Positions 31,501 through 37,500 of a stretch of DNA of 37,500 bases are shown here, one piece after another. The notes beneath the pieces are model-generated. The model did not search any database. It was not told where the DNA came from and saw nothing but the letters and a program-made list of their open reading frames with translations. A program made the translations under genes and the position numbers. The stretch's first letter is position 1; every line of letters begins with the position of its first letter. Origin of the DNA: Mesostigma viride (taxonomy: Eukaryota; Streptophyta; Mesostigmatophyceae; Mesostigmatales; Mesostigmataceae); contig RPFO01000310.1 of the NCBI GenBank assembly GCA_009746045.1, positions 2,970,945-3,008,444 of the forward strand. The letters run 5' to 3'.

Positions 31501-33000
31501 CCATGCCTAATTTGTTTTTCCTCCCCATCTCCCTCCCTCCCTCCTCCCTACCTTTCAATCTGCATTTCAATCTACCTCGAAATGTCAACCTACATGCCTT
31601 CCTTCCCGTGTCCTGCCATTCGTCACCCGGACTAGTCCGTCCTTCTGTATTCGTCATCATCCCTGCTCAATCCCGTCTCGTTAGGGTCGATAGAATTGAA
31701 TGACCGGTTTCCTAGTATCAACACTCAGCTGTATCCATGCGACACTGAACATATTATGGTTTCAACTTTGTCAGCAGTATACTGATGTTCAACTCCTTTG
31801 GTCTTCTTCCTTTCGTGTTCTATCCTACCAAAGAATAACGTAAAATCAAACTACCCAACCCCCCTTACCATGCACCAAACTTGCCACGCGAAATGGATGC
31901 CCGCAGGGCACGGCCCCCCACCGTCGCCTCGACGCCGCTTTCTTTGGGGACCTGCGCTTCACCTCCCAGAACCCGAACGCTGCCACCGCGGATATGAGCG
32001 GTGGCGGCCACGCCGGTGGCTCACCCGAGGAGTGGGCCTTTGCCAGTGACGACGGCGAAGACTACAGTTGGCCGCTGGTGGCCGTCACGATCACGGCGGT
32101 GGCTGCGTTCGCGCTGGCAAACTTCATCTCGTGGCTGCGCAAGGGGTTCGGCGCGGGGGAGCTCGAGCTGGTCAGGTGAGGGGCGCCGCCTGGCTTCAAT
32201 CGACACATAGAGATGTTACTATTTACTGAAGTATTCATTCGTAAAGCGTTAATACTGCTAGTAGTATACGTAATGCAGGGGTTGGTACGTGCTACATCAA
32301 GTACGAATTGTTGCATTTGTTTCGGTAACAATCTGCTGTGGTCAATGTAAGGTCATTCTGTAAGGACCAAAGTCCTCTGCATCAACTGGTCTTCCCTGTA
32401 TCGATCTCTGACACCCTATTTATATCCAACAATATGCCCTGCTGCGCTGCTCACTCGTCCAGCTGGCTCAACATGACGCTCCGTCGCTACGACACTGCAA
32501 AGGGCCGCCGGTGGTTCTTCTTCAAAAAGGACGTGGCCCGCCCGCTGCCCAGCAAGCCTTCCAACAATAAACCCGGTTTGGACCCCCGAGGACCCCCGGA
32601 TCACCCCTACTACGACACGCTGGGGCGGCCAGTCCCCCACTGGGCCGCCCATCCCGGCATACTGGCGTCGTCCATGTCGTACGCGGCCGCGAGCCGGGCT
32701 TCGATGCTGGCGAATGCCACGCGGTCACCCAAGCAGCAGGACTCAATGGGTGACGAGGCGGCATCGGCTACCTTGTACAAGACAGGGCTTGTCACGTCAC
32801 AGGATGCTCCCCCGGACCTCTCTGCGTTTGGGATAATTTCTGATCCGGCTGGCTCTAACCAGCAAACGGCCATTGGCCTGCCATATGCCGATGCCAACCA
32901 GTCAAGACAGCTGCATGCTTCACCTCGAGGCCAAGTGAAGCTCGGTACTGGCCGTGCTGGACCAGGGAAGCTTTCAGAGGTGGATCATGCCTGGTGGTGA
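13558..33000 (+). CDS. Ionotropic glutamate-receptor-like channel with potassium selectivity filter and M4 helix
   Basis: Multi-exon gene. Exons I can support: 13558-13775, 13928-14059, 15212-15297, 16599-16660, 18927-19016, 20549-20611, 21279-21359, 22535-22622, 23557-23606, 25251-25329, 27057-27136, 27282-27290 (possible 9-nt microexon), 27613-27732, 28741-28809, 30113-30157, 31219-31290, 31907-32175 and 32463-33000. Phases agree throughout, giving 716 residues, but one or more exons between 19017 and 20548 are probably missing. Order: signal peptide, S1 lobe, TM1, pore loop with TIGYGD (about 284-289), TM2, S2 lobe, M4 (about 503-525) and a cytosolic tail. The family opens a cation pore when an amino acid closes the bilobed domain. 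The TxGYGD filter predicts K+ selectivity, as in cyanobacterial GluR0. M4 is typical of eukaryotic receptors. Ligand, localisation and expression are unknown. Exons 2, 4 and 5 and the microexon are the weakest calls. Confidence 0.82.
15255..15460 (+). repeat. Tandem duplication across the exon-3 donor
   Basis: The 3' part of exon 3, its donor and about 45 bp of intron (CCTGTCCTATCAAGTGGACA, then ACCAAACGTAAGACGTG) are repeated once in tandem about 100 bp downstream with a few changes. The second copy keeps a perfect GTAAG donor but has no acceptor of its own, so it is probably intronic. Confidence 0.85.
15905..16345. repeat. 13-bp tandem array in an intron
   Basis: More than 30 near-perfect units of AGCAGATAGCGAT, with occasional 7-bp half-units (AGCAGAT). 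Because 13 is not a multiple of three, all three minus-strand frames read the same 13-residue repeat for over 100 codons (LLSLSAIAICYRY). That is a property of the array and not evidence of genes. Confidence 0.92.
16950..18532. repeat. 48-bp minisatellite, about 33 units
   Basis: Highly uniform 48-bp units in the intron between the channel exons ending at 16660 and starting at 18927. Units differ by a few recurrent alternatives (ATACTGG/ATGCTGG, GTGGATG/GTGCATG), and four carry a variant end (AGTCATGATGGCGCATG). The length keeps frames open on both strands: MGASLVLQLILVVVDE repeats on plus and PSHPPPPASIEAPMML on minus. The plus frame runs on to 18736. I treat it as intronic satellite. A real Pro-rich repeat protein on the minus strand cannot be fully excluded, but nothing flanking supports one. 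Confidence 0.85.
18960..19137 (+). repeat. Tandem duplication across the 18927-19016 exon donor
   Basis: The exon end and donor at 18960-19032 (TATGAGTCGCACCCATGCG, then CTCAAGGTGAGG) are repeated at 19066-19137 (TACGAGTCCCACCCGTGCGG, then CTGAAGGTGAGG). The second copy reads YESHPCGRHFHLK against YESHPCDRHFHLK but lacks an upstream acceptor. Confidence 0.85.
20340..20525 (+). repeat. 48-bp tandem array with acceptor-like ends
   Basis: About four units of a 48-bp repeat (CTGTTATCTCACTCGGAA, then CTTCCTATTTCAG). Each unit ends in a pyrimidine-rich stretch and CAG, like a 3' splice site. The array lies immediately before the acceptor of the exon at 20549. Confidence 0.85.
21336..21860 (+). repeat. 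About 104-bp tandem array across the TM1 exon donor
   Basis: Five copies of the last codons of the TM1 exon (GGCATGCTGCTGCTGGGCAT), its donor (ATCGTAAGTGT) and about 80 bp of intron. The first is the genuine exon end at 21359. The later four keep the donor but have no acceptor. Confidence 0.9.
23651..24346. mobile_element. Insertion flanked by two 76-bp palindromes, with a tRNA-like B box
   Basis: Two copies of a 76-bp near-perfect palindrome, at 23651-23726 and 24271-24346, centred on AAGCGCTT and starting AGTTATATACATCGATTC, bound a 696-bp segment. Each end is a hairpin by itself, and together they form both direct and inverted terminal repeats. The interior has CGATTATCGAA-type repeats, a direct repeat of GTTATTCGCATTACTAGGC (about 24150 and 24183) and no long frame. 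At 24232-24242 on the minus strand lies GGTTCGAATCC, an exact pol III B box in a T-arm-like context. The insertion separates copies of a duplicated splice-donor segment, so it arrived after that duplication or within it. It may be a SINE or an unusual DNA transposon. Confidence 0.6.
24228..24262 (-). other. tRNA T-arm-like B box
   Basis: On the minus strand CCCGGGTTCGAATCCCGC contains a perfect B box and a four-pair T stem. Downstream TAGGATCGTTCC resembles the 3' acceptor strand of a tRNA. I find no matching 5' acceptor strand or A box upstream, where the palindrome begins, so this is a tRNA-derived fragment and not a whole tRNA gene. Confidence 0.5.
24365..24482 (+). repeat. Displaced copies of the filter-exon donor segment
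   Basis: GAGGGATGCCAGCAGGCAG at about 24376 and GGCAAGGTGACGGATGCCAG at about 24459 are diverged copies of the segment at 23598-23630 (GGAGACAAGGTGAGGGATGC, then CAACAGGCAG), which spans the donor after the GYGD filter. They now lie 0.75-0.85 kb downstream because the palindrome-flanked insertion separates them. Confidence 0.7.
25322..25640 (+). repeat. 62-bp tandem array starting at the TM2 exon donor
   Basis: Five copies of a 62-bp unit (GTAAGACGCACATGATGCTG, then TTTTGTTTGTCTTGAATATG). The first unit starts exactly at the genuine donor (ACCG|GTAAGA, 25329/25330). Each later unit has TACTAGTAAGAC and so keeps GTAAGA. Confidence 0.9.
26060..26160. repeat. 17-bp tandem array
   Basis: About six imperfect units of GACAGACGCAAGGATAT in an intron of the channel gene. 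Confidence 0.8.
26350..26440 (-). mobile_element. Solo LINE 3' end in a channel intron
   Basis: On the minus strand CATATGCCCCTTCTCAGGGA, then TGCTACATTTACTCCCAACG and GAGTTATGTT match the terminal 80 bp of the ORF1-bearing elements at 4258 and 9400. This is a heavily 5'-truncated insertion. Confidence 0.7.
26660..26935 (+). repeat. Decayed copies of the 27057 exon and its acceptor
   Basis: Three diverged copies of the acceptor and start of exon 27057-27136 precede it. CGCCAGGCACCATCATGACC is followed by CGCTACCAGGAACG (about 26677). CGCCAGGCGCCATCATGACT lies at about 26792, and CATCAGGCAAAATTACAACG followed by CGTTACCAGGA at about 26887. All three carry substitutions, and the second soon meets a stop. 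They look like dead tandem exon copies. Confidence 0.75.
27106..27220 (+). repeat. Tandem duplication across the 27136 donor
   Basis: The exon end and donor at 27106-27150 (GGGCTGCAGGACGTCGAGCC, then CAGCGACAAGGTGG) recur at about 27178-27215 (AGGCTGGAGGACTTCAAGCC, then CAGCGATAAGGTGG). The second copy has no acceptor. Confidence 0.8.
27282..27290 (+). other. Possible 9-nt microexon of the channel gene
   Basis: GGCATCTCC (Gly-Ile-Ser) is flanked by CCACAG and GTGGGT. Including it keeps phase 0 on both sides and makes the join SDK-GIS-VGAP, resembling the usual G-K-x-V-G segment at the start of S2. Without it the join SDK-VGAP is also in frame, so only transcript data can decide. Confidence 0.35.
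27495..27612. repeat. GT/GC alternating tract at a splice acceptor
   Basis: A purine-pyrimidine alternating stretch, rich in TGTGTG, TGCGTG and CACGCG, runs directly into the acceptor GCGCGCAG of the exon at 27613, replacing the usual pyrimidine tract. Such tracts can adopt Z-DNA. Confidence 0.8.
27846..27916. repeat. 17-bp short tandem repeat
   Basis: About four units of CAATGTCTCTTCAAAGT in an intron of the channel gene. Confidence 0.8.
29279..29715. mobile_element. Foldback element with about 165-bp arms
   Basis: The left arm (about 29279-29445) and right arm (about 29542-29715) are inverted copies, differing at scattered positions, around a spacer of about 100 bp. The inner arm ends read CTGGCGGCCTGCTGGTCGCC and its complement. 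A transcript through this intron of the channel gene would fold into a long imperfect hairpin. It looks like a foldback MITE, and could also feed small-RNA processing. There is no coding capacity. Confidence 0.75.
30158..30740 (+). repeat. Tandem arrays starting at the 30157 exon donor
   Basis: The intron starts GTGAGTGCTTAGAGAGGAGC. It is followed by about three units of GTGAGCCGTTCGAGAGGAGC, then about five units of roughly 73 bp, each starting GTGAGCACAGAGGAGGATGG and ending GGACCTGGTCCTATTGG. Each unit boundary (TTGGGTGAGC) resembles a 5' splice site. Confidence 0.88.
31907..33000 (+). other. Channel gene: M4 helix and C-terminal tail exons
   Basis: Exon 31907-32175 finishes S2, then has a Gly/acidic linker, a hydrophobic helix WPLVAVTITAVAAFALANFI and a basic stop-transfer WLRKGF. 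This is the position of M4 in eukaryotic receptors. Exon 32463-33000 encodes a hydrophilic tail that starts WLNMTLRRYDTAKGRRW, is rich in Pro, Ser and Ala, and ends at TGA 32998-33000. M4 puts the tail on the side opposite S2, so it is predicted cytosolic. I recognise no domain in the tail. No canonical polyadenylation signal stands out within 250 bp downstream. Confidence 0.85.
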
Positions 33001-33360
33001 TTTGGGTTGCTTGAGATTTCATTTGAAGCAGCATTGAAAAGCTCTTGACCGGTGGCATTTCTTGATTTCTGCTTCCCATTGTGACATCTCGATGTATACA
33101 TATTTAAGCAGTCCTGTTGATGTTCAGTTTGGTGTGTGGTGTCCAGTCTGGAATGCACAAGAAACTACGCCCAAGAAAAATATTTTCTTTAGTTTTGTGT
33201 TTGTTTAGTGAGCTTGCACTTAGCCTTTTTCCTGCCACGCACATGCGGCCAACTCGAATTTAGTCGGAATCAATCAATTACTATCTAGTAGGCAGCTAGC
33301 TAGTAATTCCTAGTTGCATTTGCAGAACTGTGCCATATTCAAACCTTGATGGCTTCGTAG
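33001..33360. other. 3' flank of the channel gene
   Basis: Contains the presumed 3' UTR of the channel gene. I see no canonical AATAAA and no TGTAA-type algal poly(A) signal close to the stop, and no other gene. Confidence 0.35.
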
Positions 33361-33740
33361 ATGTTGACCAGCTTGCTCATAAAAGGTATACTACTATGCA
33401 GATGATTCCCTAGCTTTTAAGTAGTTTAAGCCTTGCTTTGCCCATGCAGAGAGTTATTCTCTGCTGAGATGCCATGCCCGATATAGCTATTGCCTAGCCA
33501 CTCAATTATCTTCCACCCCATGCCAGGCCTTTTAGGTATGATACATCATGGTGGTGTGCACAGCTAGGTGCACCTACATAGTGCACCCAGAGTAGGTGGC
33601 TGTTTACAGAGCACCCCCCCACGTACCTGCAGGATGTCGCCCAGCTAGTCTGAATGTATTAAAAACCATATAATATGCCCCTTCTCAGGGCTATGTGTTA
33701 CGTATACTCCCAACGAAGTAATGTTCTTAATTACTAGTTC
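33360..33740 (+). mobile_element. LINE 3' UTR copy without ORF
   Basis: Aligns along its length to the 3' UTR of copy 2 (about 9110-9400): TGCCAGGCCTTTTAGGTA, GATACATCATGGTGG and ATACTCCCAACGAAGTAATG. It is 5'-truncated, with no ORF1 remnant. Confidence 0.7.
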
Positions 33741-33946
33741 CACCATCTAGCTGGGTTAGTTAGCCTACAGGACCGAAGTTAGTCGTGGTCAACGTATTTG
33801 GTTACACGTGCATGCATGGGCGCAGTGGTAATGGCCGGGGAACCAGGTCATCGCATGGTAGTAACGCCTAGGAACGGTTTAAAGGGAGCGCTGAGACCTC
33901 TAACATTTCAGACAATTCCCGTAATTGTGTCATCCGCTTTCCACGG

Positions 33947-34545
33947 CCGATTAGACTATTAATTAATTAATATACACGTGACTGCATCACGTGAGCATAA
34001 GTCCTCAGTGGGAGGCGATGGAATGGATGATGCTAGCTATCTAGTTCCTATATATAGTTACAGGGTTGTGGGCACCACGCACGGCCCGAATATTCGGGCC
34101 GTGCGTGGTGCCCACAACCCTGTAACTATACTACTATAGCGATATCGCTATAAATGCCAATTAAACGCGGTCACACGCGGAGCCCCCACAGATCGAATCA
34201 GTGGTCGCCTTCATCACTACTTGCCATCTGTCCTTGCGTACCATCTGCCTCTGGATATTACACACAAACCAGGAGGCTGCCCGGGTGTGAGCCCGTCTCG
34301 TCAAGGGTAGCACATGTCCTTGCCTAGTCTACCACATGCAGAAAGTCCACCGGTGGCGGCCCTGCCGCGCGCAGCCTGGGGCATGCCATGCAGGTCGGTG
34401 CATGAGGACAAAACGTCCAGGCTGGGCGGGCTTGGTGCCAGCTATTAAGTCTATCTGATGTGTCTACCTCAGTGTCTGATCTGTGCGGGCCAGCCTGGTG
34501 CCCGGCTACTGGGCCCAGGGGCCTGTGCCTAAGAATGATCGACTA
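33947..34545. repeat. Tandem element, unit A
   Basis: About 600 bp starting TTAGACTATTAATTAATTAA, then ACACGTGACTGCATCACGTG. It is repeated directly as unit B from about 34546 with clear similarity along most of its length: GGAGCCCCCACAG, ACAAACCAGGAGGCTGCCC, GGTGGCGGCCCTGCCGCGC and CTGATCTGTGCGGGCCAG. Unit A alone carries the long palindrome. No protein is evident. Confidence 0.75.
34053..34130. repeat. Perfect 78-bp palindrome
   Basis: All 39 pairs match, centred on GAATATTC and starting TATAGTTACAGGGTTGTGGG. In unit B the matching place has only one arm (GTTACAGGGGTGTGGGCACC, then GCGGCCCGAAT), so the second arm in A was probably gained by inverted duplication. Confidence 0.92.
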
Positions 34546-35336
34546 GACTATTGATTAATTAATTAATTAATTAATTAATTAATAGACACGTGACTGCGTC
34601 ACGTGAGCATAAGTCCTCAGTGGGAGGGGAACATGGGATGGAATGGATGGTATAAGCTATCTAGGTCCTAGTTACAGGGGTGTGGGCACCGCGGCCCGAA
34701 TCGCTATTAATGCCATACTTGGTCACACGCGGAGCCCCCACAGGCTTGGGGGTGGTCTCCTTCATCACTACTTGCCGGCCATCTATCCTTGCGCATCATC
34801 GATCTGCCTCCATATTATTACAGACAAACCAGGAGGCTGCCCAGGGGTGAGCCCGTCACGTCTAGTGTAGCACATGTCCATGCCGAGTCTATCACGAAAA
34901 GTCCACGGGTGGCGGCCCTGCCGCGCGGGGCCGGGGGCACGCCAGGTGAGGACATATCGCCCAGGCTGGGCGGGCTTAATTGGTGCCAGCTAGTCTATCT
35001 GATGTATCTACCTGATCTGATCTATCTATTAATTAATCTACCTGATCTGTGCGGGCCAGGTGCCCGGCTAGGCCCAGGCGCCTGTGCCTAATAATGTGGG
35101 AAACATAGGGCAAATCAGCGTACAAAGCCTCATTACTAATGTGCAAACCAAAGGGGCCTTGCGCAGTTTTCTATATGGGTAATTAAAATTTTGAAATTTT
35201 GAAATCCGAAATGTCCTTCGATCTGATTGGTGAAAAAATGTGCAAGTAAAATGCAAGTACTTACTAACTTGGTATCATACATCAATAACGTCTACAGTCA
35301 CGTGTCCATTAATTAATTAATTAATCAATAATGTCT
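34540..35336. mobile_element. Tandem element, unit B, with terminal inverted repeats
   Basis: The left end (about 34549-34596) reads TAGACTATTGATTAATTAAT, with the TTAA repeat continuing and then GACACGTGACTG. The right end (about 35292-35337), read on the other strand, gives TAGACATTATTGATTAATTA and then GGACACGTGACTG. These match as inverted repeats of about 45 bp, suggesting a non-autonomous DNA transposon of about 0.8 kb. I could not establish a target-site duplication. Confidence 0.55.
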
Positions 35337-35339
35337 ACA

Positions 35340-36630
35340 CAGCCATCCGTAATAAGTTGAATCAAGTAGCGAACCTCATCAAATGCTCAAGCTCAAAGCA
35401 CCCTAGTGCTTAAACTGCCAATGGCAATGCCCACAAGGAAATGACGGTCCCTCCCCCACACTCCCGCCTATGCCCCCCCACAAGAAAATACTCAATTGCT
35501 GCATCCATCACAGGAGTGCTCCCATGTAGGCCCAGCGCTCTCCCTGGAATGCTGTGTACTCATCCCGCTTTCCACCTTCCGCAGACAGGCCAGCAGTATT
35601 GGCTCACGTCGTAGGAAAATAACAACCATTATCCTGCAGGGGCGGTGTTACCCTCAGCAACACCCCCAGGTCTGTTTGGCTTCTGCGCTGGGTCAACAAC
35701 CAGGGCAGCTGCCCTGGCTATCTGTCGATACGGCTCCAGTTGAACTGCAAGGAAATCTATCGTGTCGTAGTTGGACGACAACTAGTAAACTGAACGCAGC
35801 AGACTGGTGCGGGGAAGTACACCATGGAGACAACCAGCGCCATATATGGATGAGTTCGCCACCGAGTATGCCACCATGTTTGGATGAATTCCAGGCCTGC
35901 ATGACACTAAGGGTAACCAGCACCAGGAAGACCAGTACTGCGAAGACCTGAAGCTCGCGTTTCCACAACCTGCCTTCGTGAGACACAGTTGCACTTTGCT
36001 GTGCATTTGCTGGTATAGCATCCACCAACAGGTTCCTCCGCCACATAGACCAAAATCCCCCGCTGATTTGCCTGAAGAGACATGCCCCGTAGGGACACTG
36101 CAGCGCCAGCCAACCGCATCTATTATTGAAAAAATCCCACGCCGTGCCAAGCCCTCTGCGGCCCTCCGCCCCAGTTCCCTCACCATGTCAAAAGCCGCAT
36201 GGCATCACATGCCACATGGCAGAACATGGAAACCCGGCTGCGGTCTCATCCCAAAGACACCATAGCATCCCAATGACACTATAGCAGCCCAAGGACACTA
36301 GCATCCCAATTGCTCCACAGCACCCCGATGACTCTACAGCATCCCAAAGGGGCTTAACCATCCCACGGACACTACATTATTTGCTCCTTCCAAATGCCAC
36401 AACCAAATCGCCTTTTCCCCCCTTTCCCCTTTCCCCTTTCCCCCCCCGGGCCCACCCCCCCAAAATGCCCTGTTTTCCTTTCTGAGCATTGCATGCCCCT
36501 CCGCCCTTCCATGCTCCTCCCCGCCATCCCCCCCCCTCCCTCCACAGTTGGGGACAATGGCATGGTTGACACGGCCCTAAACACCACCAGGTCCCTGCGT
36601 CAGCAGGCTCACAGGGACAAGAGGACACCG
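35340..36630. other. Mostly unassigned region with a C-rich tract
   Basis: A weak minus-strand coding candidate near 35860-36046 is listed separately. About 36250-36370 has short repeats of CATCCCAA, and 36405-36545 is dominated by C and T runs. Nothing else is recognisable. Confidence 0.3.
35860..36046 (-). CDS. Candidate exon: N-terminus of a type II membrane protein
   Basis: An ATG at 36046 opens a minus-strand frame with a polar N-terminus, a basic stretch (GRLWKRELQ) and then a hydrophobic segment of about 18 residues (VFAVLVFLVLVTLSVMQA). That is the layout of a signal-anchor protein such as a Golgi glycosyltransferase. The frame stays open to 35693 but loses protein-like character after about 35860, where an intron would be expected. 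No downstream exon is recognised. Confidence 0.3.
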
Positions 36631-36632
36631 CC

Positions 36633-37109
36633 ATGCCATGCCATGGCGACCGCAACCGTCACCACACGGACCACAGCAGCCACCACAGTGACATCGTCGT
36701 CAACCTAGTGACCACGCTGGCCACCTGTCGCACAGCATCGCAGCTTTCAGCATGGCATGCCCACGTCTCTGACTACGAAGCGATCAAAGAGGTTGGCTTC
36801 CGTGAACTTGTTGAATCCCACCAAACACCCAACTGCGATGAAGTCACGACTGGTGTCGATCCGTGCAGGACCCCTGCGACGCAGCAAGACCCCATGACTG
36901 CACGAGGAAGTTTTCCGAGGCTCTGGCACAGCTCTGGCACCGTTCTCCAAGGCTCCAGAACAAGGCGCCCATCTCCCTTGAGTGGTAGCAGACGCAGGAG
37001 ATGGGATCATGGGACGTGGCCGCCGCTCAGTGGAATAGTGGCAGGCCGCAGCACCAACACCGGGCACTCACGAGTCTTGCCCTGGGGCCGATTGCCCGGC
37101 AACTGGTGA
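36633..37109 (+). CDS. Hypothetical ORF of 158 residues, function unknown
   Basis: The middle part (VVNLVTTLATCRTASQLSAW and SDYEAIKEVGFRELVESHQ) has the composition of a real protein, with a possible amphipathic helix. The two ends are low-complexity (His/Ser-rich, then Arg/Ser-rich). A splice acceptor (CCTCCACAG) at about 36547 could feed an exon here. I recognise no family. Confidence 0.25.
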   Translation: MPCHGDRNRHHTDHSSHHSDIVVNLVTTLATCRTASQLSAWHAHVSDYEAIKEVGFRELVESHQTPNCDEVTTGVDPCRTPATQQDPMTARGSFPRLWHSSGTVLQGSRTRRPSPLSGSRRRRWDHGTWPPLSGIVAGRSTNTGHSRVLPWGRLPGNW

Positions 37110-37500
37110 GCCACATCCAAGCTTGCATGGTTGTGTGATGACAATGGCGGATTCAGTAACCAGGACCGCACCAGGACCGTCCAGCCAATGACAAACAAAT
37201 GACGGTGCGTCCATGCCGTTGCTGCGACACTGTAACGTGCTTTTAATTAGGTAATCGCTGCGACGATGGAGAAGGCAGCTCCGTGACCGATTGCAGCGAC
37301 GGCACCCCCAGTAAAGAGATGCCGGGATTGAGGGGAAGGGAAGGCTACCCGCACATGCAGGATGGGGCTACGGCTTCGCAAGGCAGCCCCTGGGCTCCCT
37401 CTGAAAAATGATTCGGTATCCCCCTCAGCCCTGCGCCACCCCACCCTCCAGCCAGGTAGCCTACGAACGATTCTGTGTCCCAATTGGGACCCACAGACTC
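37110..37500. other. Right edge of the window, unassigned
   Basis: A minus-strand frame of 78 codons (37483-37247), with AALRSRSPILHVRVAFPSPQ and a small-residue C-terminus, may be the end of a gene or transposon entering from the right. I cannot identify it. Confidence 0.2.

Overview
The window looks like nuclear DNA of a green-lineage eukaryote, most likely an alga. Three genes have green-plant architecture: a membrane-tethered bZIP like plant bZIP17/28, a SUVR3-type SET methyltransferase, and a ligand-gated ion channel. The last two are split by GT-AG introns. There are no operons, ribosome binding sites or prokaryotic gene packing. Repeats, minisatellites and retroelement debris fill the introns and intergenic DNA. 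I cannot name the species.

Layout. 1-748 is the 5' flank of the bZIP gene (749-3079, +, one exon). 3080-4257 is AT-rich flank. 4258-9400 is an island of LINE-like debris: two ORF1-bearing copies pointing away from each other (minus, 4258-5789; plus, 7920-9400), with a fragment between them that I read as the end of an ORF2 (6983-7425, minus). A four-exon SUVR3-like gene runs 12998-9711 on the minus strand. Its promoter region (12999-13557) is shared head to head with the largest gene, 13558-33000 on the plus strand, for which I resolve about 18 exons. 33001-35340 holds a further retroelement tail and a tandemly duplicated inverted-repeat element with a perfect 78-bp palindrome. 35340-37500 has only weak coding candidates.

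The main result is the 13558-33000 gene. Pieced together from phase-compatible exons, it encodes a signal peptide, the start of a bilobed amino-acid-binding domain (S1), a TM1 / pore loop / TM2 module with a potassium-channel filter (TIGYGD), the second lobe (S2), a further C-terminal membrane helix (M4) and a tail of about 190 residues. The pore is like the bacterial glutamate-gated K+ channel GluR0, but M4 is a feature of eukaryotic ionotropic glutamate receptors. At least one S1 exon remains unresolved.

The second result concerns how that gene is built. At seven of its exons, a tandem duplication or array starts in the exon end and runs across the 5' splice site into the intron, or starts at the donor. 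An eighth array sits at an acceptor. The introns also hold a 33-unit 48-bp minisatellite, a 13-bp array, a foldback element and an insertion flanked by two 76-bp palindromes. The three recognisable genes have no evident common pathway: ER-stress transcription, chromatin methylation and membrane signalling.
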